The notes under the pieces: generated by a model
Told to the model about the DNA's origin: nothing
Database searches by the model: none
The model's input: the letters and a program-made list of their open reading frames with translations, nothing else
Assembly: GCA_039922875.1 (NCBI GenBank)
Contig: JBDTDV010000024.1
Location: 1-64,000, forward strand
DNA: 64,000 bases
DNA from: JBDTDV01 sp039922875
GTDB taxonomy: Bacteria; Actinomycetota; Actinomycetes; Actinomycetales; Microbacteriaceae
Direction: 5' to 3'
Shown: positions 35,409 through 44,057 of the stretch, one piece after another
Layout: each line of letters begins with the position of its first letter
Position numbering within the stretch: position 1 is the stretch's first letter
Position numbers and translations under genes: made by a program

Positions 35409-35515
35409 GATCCTTGTCTACCGCACCGGGGAGCGTGCCGCGAATCCGGCTGTCGTAATGAGCGACGCGCCGTCGGCACTTGCCCAAACGCCCCAACTAC
35501 TGGTGGGATGGTCGC

Positions 35516-36484
35516 ATGAACACCCCAAGGGTGGCGGAATACCCGCGTCCCGATCACTTCATCGTTCATCTGAGCGACACGCACCTCGGCCCCGACGAGA
35601 ACCTGTTGTACGGTTCGGTCGACGCCCACGATCATCTCAGGCAGCTATTAGACGAGTTGGAGGCATCCGGATCCCGGCCGGAGGCGATCGTATTCACCGG
35701 AGACCTGACCGACAACGGGTTCCCCGATGCCTACGCTCGGTTGCGTGCCCTGGTCGAGCCGGTGGCCTCGAGGATCGGCGCGCAGGTCGTCTGGGTGATG
35801 GGCAATCACGACAAGCGCGGAGCGTTCCGCTCCGAGCTCCTGCACCAACAACCGTCGGCGGCGCCGGTTGATCGAGTGTACGACATCAACGGGCTTCGCA
35901 TCATCAGTCTCGACTCCACCGTGCCGGGTCACCACTACGGCGAGATCTCCGAGGCGCAGCTGGATTGGCTGGCTGAAGAATTGTCCAGTGCGGCCCCGCA
36001 CGGCACCATCCTGGCTATGCATCATCCTCCGGTGCCCAGCATGCTCGATCTCGCCGTGCTGGTCGAACTGCGCAACCAGGGCGCCCTCGCCGAGGTGGTC
36101 GATGGATCGGACATCCGAGCCATCATCGCCGGCCACCTGCACTATTCGACCCACGCCATGTTCGCCGGTATTCCGGTTTCCGTCGCGTCGGCCACCTGCT
36201 ATTCGCAGGATCTGAATGTGCCAAGCGGCGGCATCAGGGCACGCGACGGCGCGCAATCCTTTGACCTGATCCATGTGTATCACTCCACAGTGCTGCACTC
36301 GACGGTGCCGCTTGGCCGGTATCCGACTGTCTCGTACGTGAATGCTGTTGAAACTGCCGCACGGCTAGCCGATGCCGGCGTCACGATCGAATCGTCACCG
36401 TCCACGCCGGTAACGGCTGAGGAACCGCTTACCGTACCTGCCGACCCGGCGCACGCGGCAACCGGCGCACTCGCCGGCTCTTAG
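35516..36484 (+). CDS. Calcineurin-like metallophosphoesterase (CpdA-like)
   Basis: 322 aa from the ATG at 35516 (open frame extends to 35480). All five metallophosphoesterase blocks are seen: LSDTHLG, FTGDLTDNG, GNHD, AMHHPP and GHLHYS. Relatives hydrolyse cAMP or other phosphodiesters. The C-terminal 50 residues are Ala/Thr/Pro-rich and variable. It converges on the Stealth gene with a 4-bp overlap. Confidence 0.9.
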   Translation: MNTPRVAEYPRPDHFIVHLSDTHLGPDENLLYGSVDAHDHLRQLLDELEASGSRPEAIVFTGDLTDNGFPDAYARLRALVEPVASRIGAQVVWVMGNHDKRGAFRSELLHQQPSAAPVDRVYDINGLRIISLDSTVPGHHYGEISEAQLDWLAEELSSAAPHGTILAMHHPPVPSMLDLAVLVELRNQGALAEVVDGSDIRAIIAGHLHYSTHAMFAGIPVSVASATCYSQDLNVPSGGIRARDGAQSFDLIHVYHSTVLHSTVPLGRYPTVSYVNAVETAARLADAGVTIESSPSTPVTAEEPLTVPADPAHAATGALAGS

Positions 36485-38112
36485 TCCCGCTCCCACGGCG
36501 CCGGGATCGCGAAGTAGCGATCGAGGAAGCTGACTACTCTGCCCTTGCGTTCTGCGGCCGAGACCTCGGAAAAGCTGCCGTCATTCAGGCAGAAGAAATC
36601 GGCATTGCGTCGCCTCAGCAAGCCGGCCAGACTGTTCAGGCCGCTCACGCTGGTGGTGTCGATGTAACGCACCCTGGCATCCCGCTGCTGCACGGCGCTG
36701 CCGGTGATCAGAGCGTAATAGTGGTACAGCGAGTTGGTGACCGAGATGTCGGTACTCGACCGGAACCGCGCTGCCTCGGTTTGGGCGAACTCGGCGGGAA
36801 AAGTCTGCTCGAGCCGTCGCAGCACCTGGACCCGCAACGGAGTCGGAGCGTGCTCCAGATGCCTGGTTATCAAGACCCCGAATTTCTCCCGCAACAATCG
36901 ACGGTTGACCCGCGCCGCGTTCTCGAAGCCGCTGCGGACCAGATCGCTTTCGCCAAGGCCGATCCGGGTCGGCCCCTCGATAAATCGGGTGATCCCGCCC
37001 GGCGAGAAGAACATCTCCGGCTGCACCGAGCGGCCGAAGAACATGTCGTCGTTCGAATACAGAAAGTGCTCGCTGAGACCTGGAATGTGGTGCAACTGCG
37101 ATTCCACCGCCTGAGAATTGTGCGTGGGCAGAACCTCGGGATGCGAGAAGAACTGTGCGCTGCGCACGATCGTGACTGCGGGATGTTCGGCAAGCCAGTG
37201 AGGCCGAGGTGAGTCGGTGACGATAAAAATCCGCCGCACCCACGGCGCGAACAGATGGACCGACCTCATTGCGTACTTGAGCTCGTCGATCTGCCGGAAT
37301 CTCGCATCCGAATCGTCGCCGGCTCCCACGATATAGTTCTCGCTGCGCTTTGCCCTGGCTCGCTGATATTCCGGGTCGTTGCCGTCGACCCAGGAGAACA
37401 CCAGATCGATGTCGAAGGTGACGTCGGAGGCGTGCGGCTCGAACATGCCGCGAAGCGTCGGCCAGCGCTGCCCGTACAGCTCGACGGTCGCCTCGACCAG
37501 CTCGGATCGGTTCAGCACGCGTCGGGTCAGGGAGTTTTCCACCGGCACGATGATTTCGTTGTCCGCCTCAACCCACAACTGGAGTTCAATTCCGGTCGAT
37601 GAACCATAACGGAGTCCGCCGGTCGGCTCGCGCCGCGGCCGGTACAGTCGGAAGATGTTGGCCTTGCTCCGCGCGGACAGCTGCCCATCTCCCAGCAGCA
37701 GCGGCGGTCGGCTCCGCCCGCCCACCGTCTCGGCGTAGAACGGTTCGTCGGCGCAGGCGATTGCCAGCGCACGCGCTGCCCGACCGCGGTGTGCCGCATC
37801 GATGGCGATAACCGGACGTTCATCGTTTCCACGTACCAGCCGGAATTCGATCCCGGCCTGCACCAGGGCGCTGCGGATGAAGAGCAGGTCCTCGACCATG
37901 GCCTGGTGGGCAGTGGTGGTGGTGTTGATCAGCGTGGCGACGCCCGCGTGCACCACGACATCCGGGCGCCGGTGGGTGGTCGGCCAGGATCGGGGGGTGC
38001 GCCCAGCGGCCGGCGCGTTCGCGGCGTGCTCGGTCTGCGCGTCGGCCTCCGGCTCTAGCGCGACGTTGAACGTCGCAGCGCTGCCGGTCGGTGCGCTGCC
38101 GATTGCGGTCAC
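36481..38112 (-). CDS. Stealth family protein (sugar-1-phosphate transferase)
   Basis: 543 aa. The four Stealth conserved regions are recognisable: CR1 DIDLVFSWVDGNDPEY, CR2 RQIDELKYAMRSVHLFAPWV, CR3 HPEVLPTHNSQAVESQLHHI then YSNDDMFF, and CR4 near the C-terminus with TSVSGLNSL and ADFFCLND. Stealth enzymes transfer sugar-1-phosphates in capsule and cell-wall polysaccharide synthesis and are homologous to animal GlcNAc-1-phosphotransferase. The GTG at 38112 is chosen because GGAG lies 5 nt upstream and it overlaps the RpiR stop as GTGA. About 200 N-terminal residues precede CR1. Confidence 0.9.
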   Translation of the reverse strand: MTAIGSAPTGSAATFNVALEPEADAQTEHAANAPAAGRTPRSWPTTHRRPDVVVHAGVATLINTTTTAHQAMVEDLLFIRSALVQAGIEFRLVRGNDERPVIAIDAAHRGRAARALAIACADEPFYAETVGGRSRPPLLLGDGQLSARSKANIFRLYRPRREPTGGLRYGSSTGIELQLWVEADNEIIVPVENSLTRRVLNRSELVEATVELYGQRWPTLRGMFEPHASDVTFDIDLVFSWVDGNDPEYQRARAKRSENYIVGAGDDSDARFRQIDELKYAMRSVHLFAPWVRRIFIVTDSPRPHWLAEHPAVTIVRSAQFFSHPEVLPTHNSQAVESQLHHIPGLSEHFLYSNDDMFFGRSVQPEMFFSPGGITRFIEGPTRIGLGESDLVRSGFENAARVNRRLLREKFGVLITRHLEHAPTPLRVQVLRRLEQTFPAEFAQTEAARFRSSTDISVTNSLYHYYALITGSAVQQRDARVRYIDTTSVSGLNSLAGLLRRRNADFFCLNDGSFSEVSAAERKGRVVSFLDRYFAIPAPWERD

Positions 38113-38999
38113 AGGGACTCCGGATCCGGCAGGGTGCGCAGCTCGGCGGATCTCAAGGCATCCCATTTCTCCATTCGAGCCTCAGCCTTCTGCCCAAGCC
38201 GGTGGAACACCGGCACCACCAGGAGTTCGACGAGCATCACACCAGCACAAAGCGAATAGAACGGCGACGGCGCCGCGATACTGATCGGAAGCACGATATC
38301 CGCATCGGCCGCCGCAGGGGACAGCCGCTGATCGGTAATCAGGATGACGGTCGCGCCGCACCGCCGCAGGCGCCGACCGAGTTCGACCGTCGAGCGCTGG
38401 TAGCGATGGAAGTCGATCAGTACATACACGTCCCGCGCACTCGCGTCGACGACGTGGATCATGTCCGCTCCGAACGGATCTGACACCAGGCGCACCCGGG
38501 GGCGCAGTTGTTCCAGGCTTCCGGCCAGGTGGCGAGCGAGCACATCGCTGAATCGGCCGCCGCTGAGATAGAGCCGACGCGACGTGTCGGCCAGAAGGGC
38601 GATGGTCGCCTCGATTTCCGTCGGTGGTATCGACTCCAGCGACGACACAGCGTCCAAGGCGAGCTGACGGGCACGGCTGACCAGCTGCTGTGCACCCGAC
38701 CCCTCTTCCGGAATCCAGGTCACCCGGCTGATCGGACCCTGGGAACGTTGGCTCAGCTCGCTCCGTAAGGCTGCCTGAAGCGCTGAAAAACTCTCCAGCC
38801 CGAGAGACTGCACGAAACGCACTACGCTGGGCGCACTCACCCCTGCCGCGTCGGCGAGCGAGGCGACGGTGCGCAATCCCGCGCTCGGATAGTCAGCCAG
38901 CATGGCTCGGCCGACCCGCCGCTCAGACGGCCGCAATCCGTCCAACCGTTCGCCGATCAGAGCGGCGATGGTGGTTGCCGTGACAGGCATTAGGCGCAT
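38109..38999 (-). CDS. MurR/RpiR-family transcriptional regulator
   Basis: 296 aa. The N-terminal helix-turn-helix is ASLADAAGVSAPSVVRFVQS; the C-terminal SIS domain has RRLYLSGGRFSDVLARHLAG and a second phosphosugar-binding-like segment VYVLIDFHRYQ. It lies between the class II amidase gene and the Stealth gene, overlapping both. It may control this operon and the divergent ligase operon. Start could be the ATG at 38999 or the one at 38990, which overlaps the amidase stop as TAATG. Confidence 0.88.
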   Translation of the reverse strand: MRLMPVTATTIAALIGERLDGLRPSERRVGRAMLADYPSAGLRTVASLADAAGVSAPSVVRFVQSLGLESFSALQAALRSELSQRSQGPISRVTWIPEEGSGAQQLVSRARQLALDAVSSLESIPPTEIEATIALLADTSRRLYLSGGRFSDVLARHLAGSLEQLRPRVRLVSDPFGADMIHVVDASARDVYVLIDFHRYQRSTVELGRRLRRCGATVILITDQRLSPAAADADIVLPISIAAPSPFYSLCAGVMLVELLVVPVFHRLGQKAEARMEKWDALRSAELRTLPDPESL

Positions 39000-39814
39000 A
39001 CAAGAGTGTCCGTGACCTGAGAGTTCAGTTTCCGGGTAGTCAGCTCGAATGTATCCAGGCTGACCCAGGTGACCGACTCGTCAGGAAGCGCGCACCAACC
39101 GTGCTGATCGATTCCGGTAGACGAAAATGCCACGGCTCCGTCCGCCCGGCGCAAATAGCTGAGCCGGTAGTACGCCTGAAGGTGGTCCAGCGGCAGCTCG
39201 TCCTCGCGAAGCCCACTCGCGGCGAAGTCGTCATACGGAGGTTGCGCAAATGATCCGGCGTGCACCGCGACGAACTCGGCGGCCGACATCACCAGTGCAT
39301 TCAGGCTGGCCGTAGGGTAGATCTGGCGGAGCCATGAAACGGCCTGGTAGCACGCTTCCGGCAGGCTCTGCCCGTTCCGCACCCCAGCGCGAATCAGCGC
39401 CAGATAGAGTTCGCTGTCGGTATCGCCTTTCACATCGGCCAAAACATCCGGTGGCAGATGTTTCCGCAACGGGCCGACCGGCAGGATGGAGCCGTTGTGG
39501 GCGAAGCCGATGCCATCCGTCACGAAGGGGTGGCAATTCTCCAGCCGCACCGGCATCCCCCCGGTGGCAAGTCTGAGGTGAACCGCACGGCACCGCGCCG
39601 GGGTCTGCGACAGAGCACTGGTCAGGCGTTCGTCTTCAACTCCGGGTGTGGTAATTCGCGCCGAAGCGATCCGATTGTCGTCGTCCAGCCACATCGTGCC
39701 CCAGCCGTCCGCGTGCAGCCGGGACATGTTCTGAAAGGTGGAGCACTGAGCGGCACCGATGAGTTCAGACAGAGTCCCCGGCGTAGGCGAAGCATACCCA
39801 ATCAAGCGACACAT
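38990..39814 (-). CDS. Class II glutamine amidotransferase-like protein (EgtC/YafJ type)
   Basis: 274 aa. The start MCRLIGY exposes Cys2 as the N-terminal nucleophile, and RLATGGMPVRLENCHPF and GFAHNGSI are the substrate-site blocks. AGGAGG lies 5 nt before the ATG at 39814. No synthase domain is attached, so it probably acts as a free gamma-glutamyl amidase, as EgtC does. Divergence from a glutamine-synthetase-like ligase suggests a make/break pair for gamma-glutamyl amides (inference). Confidence 0.87.
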   Translation of the reverse strand: MCRLIGYASPTPGTLSELIGAAQCSTFQNMSRLHADGWGTMWLDDDNRIASARITTPGVEDERLTSALSQTPARCRAVHLRLATGGMPVRLENCHPFVTDGIGFAHNGSILPVGPLRKHLPPDVLADVKGDTDSELYLALIRAGVRNGQSLPEACYQAVSWLRQIYPTASLNALVMSAAEFVAVHAGSFAQPPYDDFAASGLREDELPLDHLQAYYRLSYLRRADGAVAFSSTGIDQHGWCALPDESVTWVSLDTFELTTRKLNSQVTDTLVCA

Positions 39815-39933
39815 AGAACCCTCCTGGGCGAAGCTTGCGCGCGCGCAAACCTCCCGACGTAATAGATGCAACTTATCAGGAAAATCTGTGCGTTTCGTAA
39901 CAACAATGACCTGTTTTCTGCCAGGATGTCGAC

Positions 39934-41307
39934 GTGAGCATCCAACCAGTCCTGCCCGTCTGGAGCGCAGCCGAGTGCGAGGAGGTCGTCCGGGATCTGA
40001 AAGCTGCTGGTATCGCGATGGTTGCCGGTACGGTTTGTAACCTGGCCGGCATCTATCTGGCAAAGACGGTCGCGCCGGATCGGCTCAGTTCCTTCGCCGG
40101 TGCCGGGCTCGGTGCCTCGCCGACGTGGAACGTTTTCTGTATCGACGGCGGCATCGCTTTCACCCCGGACCTCGGCGTGATCGGCGATATGAGGCTGCGG
40201 CTCGACCTGGATGCTCTTCGCCAGCTGGGAGGTGGGCTCGCCTGGGCTCCAGCGGAGATCTTCGACCAGAACGGGCGTGCGCTGGAGATCGATACCCGCG
40301 GCCGATTGCGGCGCATCCAGCGGCAGCTGGAGGATTCCGGACTCCAGGCGCTGGTGGGAATCGAGCTTGAATTCACCCTGACCGCCGCCGATGGGTCGGC
40401 ATTCGAACGCCCGGGCTGGACGCCGTACGGGTTGGGACCGATCCTCGATCACGAATCGTTCATCGCTGATCTCACTCGTGAGGCGGCGGAGGCCGGCATC
40501 CCATTGGAACAGGTGCATGCCGAGTTCGCCGCCGCGCAGTTCGAGCTGGCGCTGGCGCCGGCCACACCGTTAGCGGCTGCCGATGATGCGGTGTTGGCCC
40601 GACTACTGGTGTGTCGCCTCGCACGTACCCACGGGCTGCGGGCATCCTTTTCACCATTCCCGTTCGCCGGTGGTGGCGGCAACGGAGCGCATGTTCACTT
40701 CTCGCTCTCCCGGTCTGGGAGTCCACTGTTCTCCGGCGGCGTCGGCCCCTATGGAATCACCCCAGACGGGGGGTCGGCGATCGCCGGTATCGTCGCCGAG
40801 CTCCCGGGCCTGGAGGGGGTCTTGGCCGGCTCGATTCTCTCCGGCGCCCGGCTGCGCCCGGGGTATTGGTCCGGAGCATACGCGTGCTGGGGCAGGGAGA
40901 ACCGTGAGGCGTCCGTGCGGTATCTCGAGGCAACCCCGGGCAACCCCCGTGGCGCCAATGTCGAGGTCAAGATCGTAGACCCCTCGGCCAATCCGTACCT
41001 GGCGGCGGCCGCGATCCTGGGTGCTGCGTTGCGGGGAATTCAGTCCGCACTGCCGCTGCCCGGTGAGGTCACGGCGAACCCGGCCGATCAGTCCGCCGAA
41101 CAATGCACCACGACCTCGACCCGCTTGTTGCCTGTTGAATTGGGCGCGGTCCTGGACGAGTTGGAGGCTTCGACCGCGGCGACGCAGATCCTCGGGCCGG
41201 ATATCGTCCAGGCCGCCATAGCGGTTCGGCGCCACGAGCTGTCGAATTACGGTGCGGTCACGGCCGACGAACTTGCCGAAAAGTTCCGATTCGCATGGTC
41301 AATCTAG
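39934..41307 (+). CDS. Glutamine synthetase-like gamma-glutamyl ligase
   Basis: 457 aa with a GTG start. Catalytic-domain features of the GS fold are seen: GIELEFTL, AAQFELALAP, FSPFPFAGGGGNGAHVHFSL and CWGRENREASVRY. The N-terminal beta-grasp differs from true GlnA and resembles GlnA3/PuuA/FluG-type enzymes that glutamylate amines. It overlaps the amidohydrolase gene by 13 bp and is followed by an APC permease, so the substrate is likely an imported amine. Confidence 0.87.
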   Translation: MSIQPVLPVWSAAECEEVVRDLKAAGIAMVAGTVCNLAGIYLAKTVAPDRLSSFAGAGLGASPTWNVFCIDGGIAFTPDLGVIGDMRLRLDLDALRQLGGGLAWAPAEIFDQNGRALEIDTRGRLRRIQRQLEDSGLQALVGIELEFTLTAADGSAFERPGWTPYGLGPILDHESFIADLTREAAEAGIPLEQVHAEFAAAQFELALAPATPLAAADDAVLARLLVCRLARTHGLRASFSPFPFAGGGGNGAHVHFSLSRSGSPLFSGGVGPYGITPDGGSAIAGIVAELPGLEGVLAGSILSGARLRPGYWSGAYACWGRENREASVRYLEATPGNPRGANVEVKIVDPSANPYLAAAAILGAALRGIQSALPLPGEVTANPADQSAEQCTTTSTRLLPVELGAVLDELEASTAATQILGPDIVQAAIAVRRHELSNYGAVTADELAEKFRFAWSI

Positions 41308-42470
41308 CCGGGGCGCCTTCGCCTGAACTGGCCGAGTTCGTGGAAACACTCGAGCTGGTCGACCACCACGTGCACGGTGCCTTCCGCACCGATGGCAGCC
41401 GGTCTCGATTCGAGAATGCCCTCAACGAGGCGAACACGGCTGCGTTGCCCGACTTCGTCAGCGGGTTCGACTCGCAGTTGGGCTTCGCGGTGCGGCGCTG
41501 GTGCGCCCCGCTCCTGGATCTGAAGCCGCACGCAGAAGGCGACGAATACTGGACCGCCCGCGCCGCGCTCGGGGAAGAAGAGGTCACCAGGCGCTTCCTA
41601 ACCGCTGCCGGTGTCTCCGATTGGCTCGTAGACACCGGCTTCGCCGCGAACGAAGTCCTCGGCCTGAGCGAAATGGCCAGCGCCTCGGGCGGGCGCAGCC
41701 TAGAGATTATTCGCCTGGAGGCAATAGCCGAACAGCTCATCGGCGAGGAGGCCGGCGCACAAGACTACGCGAGAAGATTCCGCGGTGCGTTGGAGGACGC
41801 AAAAGCGGCCGGGTGTGTCGGAGCGAAGTCGGTGTTGGCCTATCGCGGCGGATTCGACATCGACCTCAGCAGACCCTCCGATGCCGCGGTGCGCGCGGCG
41901 GCGTCTGGCTGGCGGGCCTCGACCGAGCGCGCAACCGCTCCGCCCCGACTGATGGATGCCACACTGCTCGGGTTCGGGCTGTTCGCGGCCATCGACGCCG
42001 GACTGCCACTTCAGTTCCATGTGGGTTTCGGCGATCGGGACCTCGACCTGCGTACGGTGAATCCGCTGCTACTCCTGCCGTTCCTGCGTGCTACAGACCA
42101 GTCCAGAGTGCCGGTTCTCCTGCTGCACTGCTATCCCTTCGAGCGGGAGGCCGGTTACCTGGCCCAGGCGTTCGGGAACGTCTACCTCGATGTCGGGCTG
42201 GCCCTCAACTATGTCGGCGCCCAGAGCACAAGCCTGCTCGCGCGGTCCTACGAACTGGCTCCGTTCAGTAAGGTACTGTATTCCTCCGATGGCTGGGGAC
42301 CGGCCGAACTGCACTATCTCGGGTCCCGGCTCTGGCGCTGTGCGGCGTCGGAGGTGATCGGCGGCTGGGTTGCGCGTGGCGACTGGTCGATGACCGATGC
42401 GAAACGCGTGCTGGAACTTTCCGCGGCCGGAAATGCCAGGCGCCTGTACCAGCTTGAGGCACCTCGATAA
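41295..42470 (+). CDS. Amidohydrolase, FluG N-terminal-like
   Basis: 391-aa metal-dependent hydrolase. The metal motif HHVH is in ELVDHHVHGAFR near the N-terminus, with LQFHVGFGDRDLDL, LLHCYPFEREAGY and the terminal SSDGWGPAE. In fungal FluG an amidohydrolase of this type is fused to a glutamine-synthetase domain; here the two are separate overlapping genes. The reaction is unknown; hydrolysis of a gamma-glutamyl conjugate or its product is plausible. Confidence 0.83.
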   Translation: MVNLAGAPSPELAEFVETLELVDHHVHGAFRTDGSRSRFENALNEANTAALPDFVSGFDSQLGFAVRRWCAPLLDLKPHAEGDEYWTARAALGEEEVTRRFLTAAGVSDWLVDTGFAANEVLGLSEMASASGGRSLEIIRLEAIAEQLIGEEAGAQDYARRFRGALEDAKAAGCVGAKSVLAYRGGFDIDLSRPSDAAVRAAASGWRASTERATAPPRLMDATLLGFGLFAAIDAGLPLQFHVGFGDRDLDLRTVNPLLLLPFLRATDQSRVPVLLLHCYPFEREAGYLAQAFGNVYLDVGLALNYVGAQSTSLLARSYELAPFSKVLYSSDGWGPAELHYLGSRLWRCAASEVIGGWVARGDWSMTDAKRVLELSAAGNARRLYQLEAPR

Positions 42471-42506
42471 CCCCACCCCGCTGTTTTCGACGAGAAAGGC
42501 CAGCTG

Positions 42507-44021
42507 ATGACCGACAAACCGATTGTCCAGAACGCAAATCTAGGTGCATCCACACCTCGGCTCCGACGAGATCTGAGCGTCTGGGAAGCGATCGGAGTCA
42601 GCGTGGCGCTGATGGCGCCATCCATGGCGATCAATATCAATCCACAGGGCAGCGCAGGCTTGGCCGGTCGGGCGGTACCGCTGACCTTCGCCATTGCGAC
42701 CGTTGCCGTACTCCTGATTGCCTACACATTTGTGCGGTTGAGCCAGCGCTTCAACCATTCCGGCTCGGTGTACGGCTTCGTCGGTGCGACGATCGGGCCG
42801 CGCTCCGGCGCGTTCAGCGGGTGGGCCATGGCTGGGACCTACATCTTCTTCGGCGCCGTGACCAGCATGGCCGCCGGCATCTTCATCACCAGCGAGATCC
42901 AGTCGCTCGGAATCTGGAAGGCGGCGCCGGATTGGCTCGGCTTTCCGATCGGAGCGATTCTGCTCGGATTGGTCTGGTTCCTGGCAACCAGGCCGGCCAA
43001 AGGGGGCACCCGGCTGCTTTTGATCGTGGAGTCGGTCACCGTTGCACTGATCCTCATTCTCACGGTGATAATTCTCGTGCGACTGATCGCCGGAAACGCG
43101 CCAGGCGGCCACACCTTCGACCTCAGCGTCTTCACCGTCGAACCGGGCAGCGACCCATCGAACGTCTTCCTCGGGGTGGTGTTCGCATTCCTCTCCTTCG
43201 CCGGATTCGAAGCGGCGGCGACCCTCGGCGAGGAAGCGCGGAACCCGCGTAAAGACATCCCGCGCGCGATCCTCGGAACGGCCATTTTCGGAGGCGTGTA
43301 TTTCATCGTCGTTACCGCCGTCGAGGTGATGGCCTATGGCGCCGACGCCAACGGCATCAAGGCATTCGTTGGATCCGGATCCCTCCTCGGCGATCTGGGC
43401 ACCACCTACGTTGCACCCTGGTTGGGCACGGTGATCACCCTCGGTGCGACGATCAGTGCGATCGCCTGCTGCCTGGCGTGCGTCGTCGGCTCGTCCCGGC
43501 TTGTCTTCGCGCTGTCCCGAGACGGCCTTGGGCCGGCGCCGTTCAAGGCGGTCTCCGCACGGCATGGCGTACCGCACCGCGCTGCCGCTGCCGCGTCGTT
43601 GGCGATTCTTGCGCTGATCGCCATCGCGTGGTTCGTCCTGCGGGTAAAGCCCTTCGACCTGTTCGTCACCTCAGGCACGACCGGAACCCTGATTCTGCTG
43701 GTCGCCTATGTGCTCGCCACGATCGGGGCGATCAAGCTGCTGTTCTTCAGCGGAGAGAACCGGGTCAAGACCTGGGAGATCGTCATCCCCATCCTCGGCT
43801 TGATCGTGCTTGGGTACACGCTTTTCCGGAACGTCTGGCCGCTCCCGGAAGGCTCGGCCTGGTGGGGTCCCGGGCTGGCCATTGCGTGGATGTTGATCTT
43901 TCTCATTCTGGTACTGGCACGGCCCAACGCGGCACGCCGAGCGGGAGAACTGCTCACTAAATCGGAAGGCCTCGTTCGTGAGCCGGCCCAAGCGATCCCG
44001 GCGCAGCAAACTTTTGATTGA
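42507..44021 (+). CDS. APC-family amino acid/amine permease
   Basis: 504 aa with about twelve to fourteen membrane helices. The N-terminal LSVWEAIGVSVALMAPSMAI and the FAFLSFAGFEAAATLGEEARNP segment are typical of the APC superfamily. AAAGG precedes the ATG. Its position behind the ligase and amidohydrolase genes suggests it imports the amine or amino-acid substrate of the module. Confidence 0.9.
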   Translation: MTDKPIVQNANLGASTPRLRRDLSVWEAIGVSVALMAPSMAININPQGSAGLAGRAVPLTFAIATVAVLLIAYTFVRLSQRFNHSGSVYGFVGATIGPRSGAFSGWAMAGTYIFFGAVTSMAAGIFITSEIQSLGIWKAAPDWLGFPIGAILLGLVWFLATRPAKGGTRLLLIVESVTVALILILTVIILVRLIAGNAPGGHTFDLSVFTVEPGSDPSNVFLGVVFAFLSFAGFEAAATLGEEARNPRKDIPRAILGTAIFGGVYFIVVTAVEVMAYGADANGIKAFVGSGSLLGDLGTTYVAPWLGTVITLGATISAIACCLACVVGSSRLVFALSRDGLGPAPFKAVSARHGVPHRAAAAASLAILALIAIAWFVLRVKPFDLFVTSGTTGTLILLVAYVLATIGAIKLLFFSGENRVKTWEIVIPILGLIVLGYTLFRNVWPLPEGSAWWGPGLAIAWMLIFLILVLARPNAARRAGELLTKSEGLVREPAQAIPAQQTFD

Positions 44022-44041
44022 TGCCCCGCACAGTGCGGCAT
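44021..44041. repeat. Near-palindrome at the APC stop and histidine kinase promoter
   Basis: CCGCAC-A-GTGCGG with flanking ATGC/GCAT forms an interrupted palindrome. It sits directly upstream of the -10 at 44045-44050, so it could be an operator for the two-component genes or a terminator hairpin for the permease operon. Confidence 0.4.
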
Positions 44042-44044
44042 AGC

Positions 44045-44050
44045 TAGGCT
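44045..44050 (+). promoter_or_regulatory. -10 hexamer TAGGCT, 7 nt before the histidine kinase start
   Basis: TAGGCT is followed by 7 nt and the ATG at 44058, with no Shine-Dalgarno. It fits a leaderless start. Confidence 0.5.
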
Positions 44051-44057
44051 GACCTGA

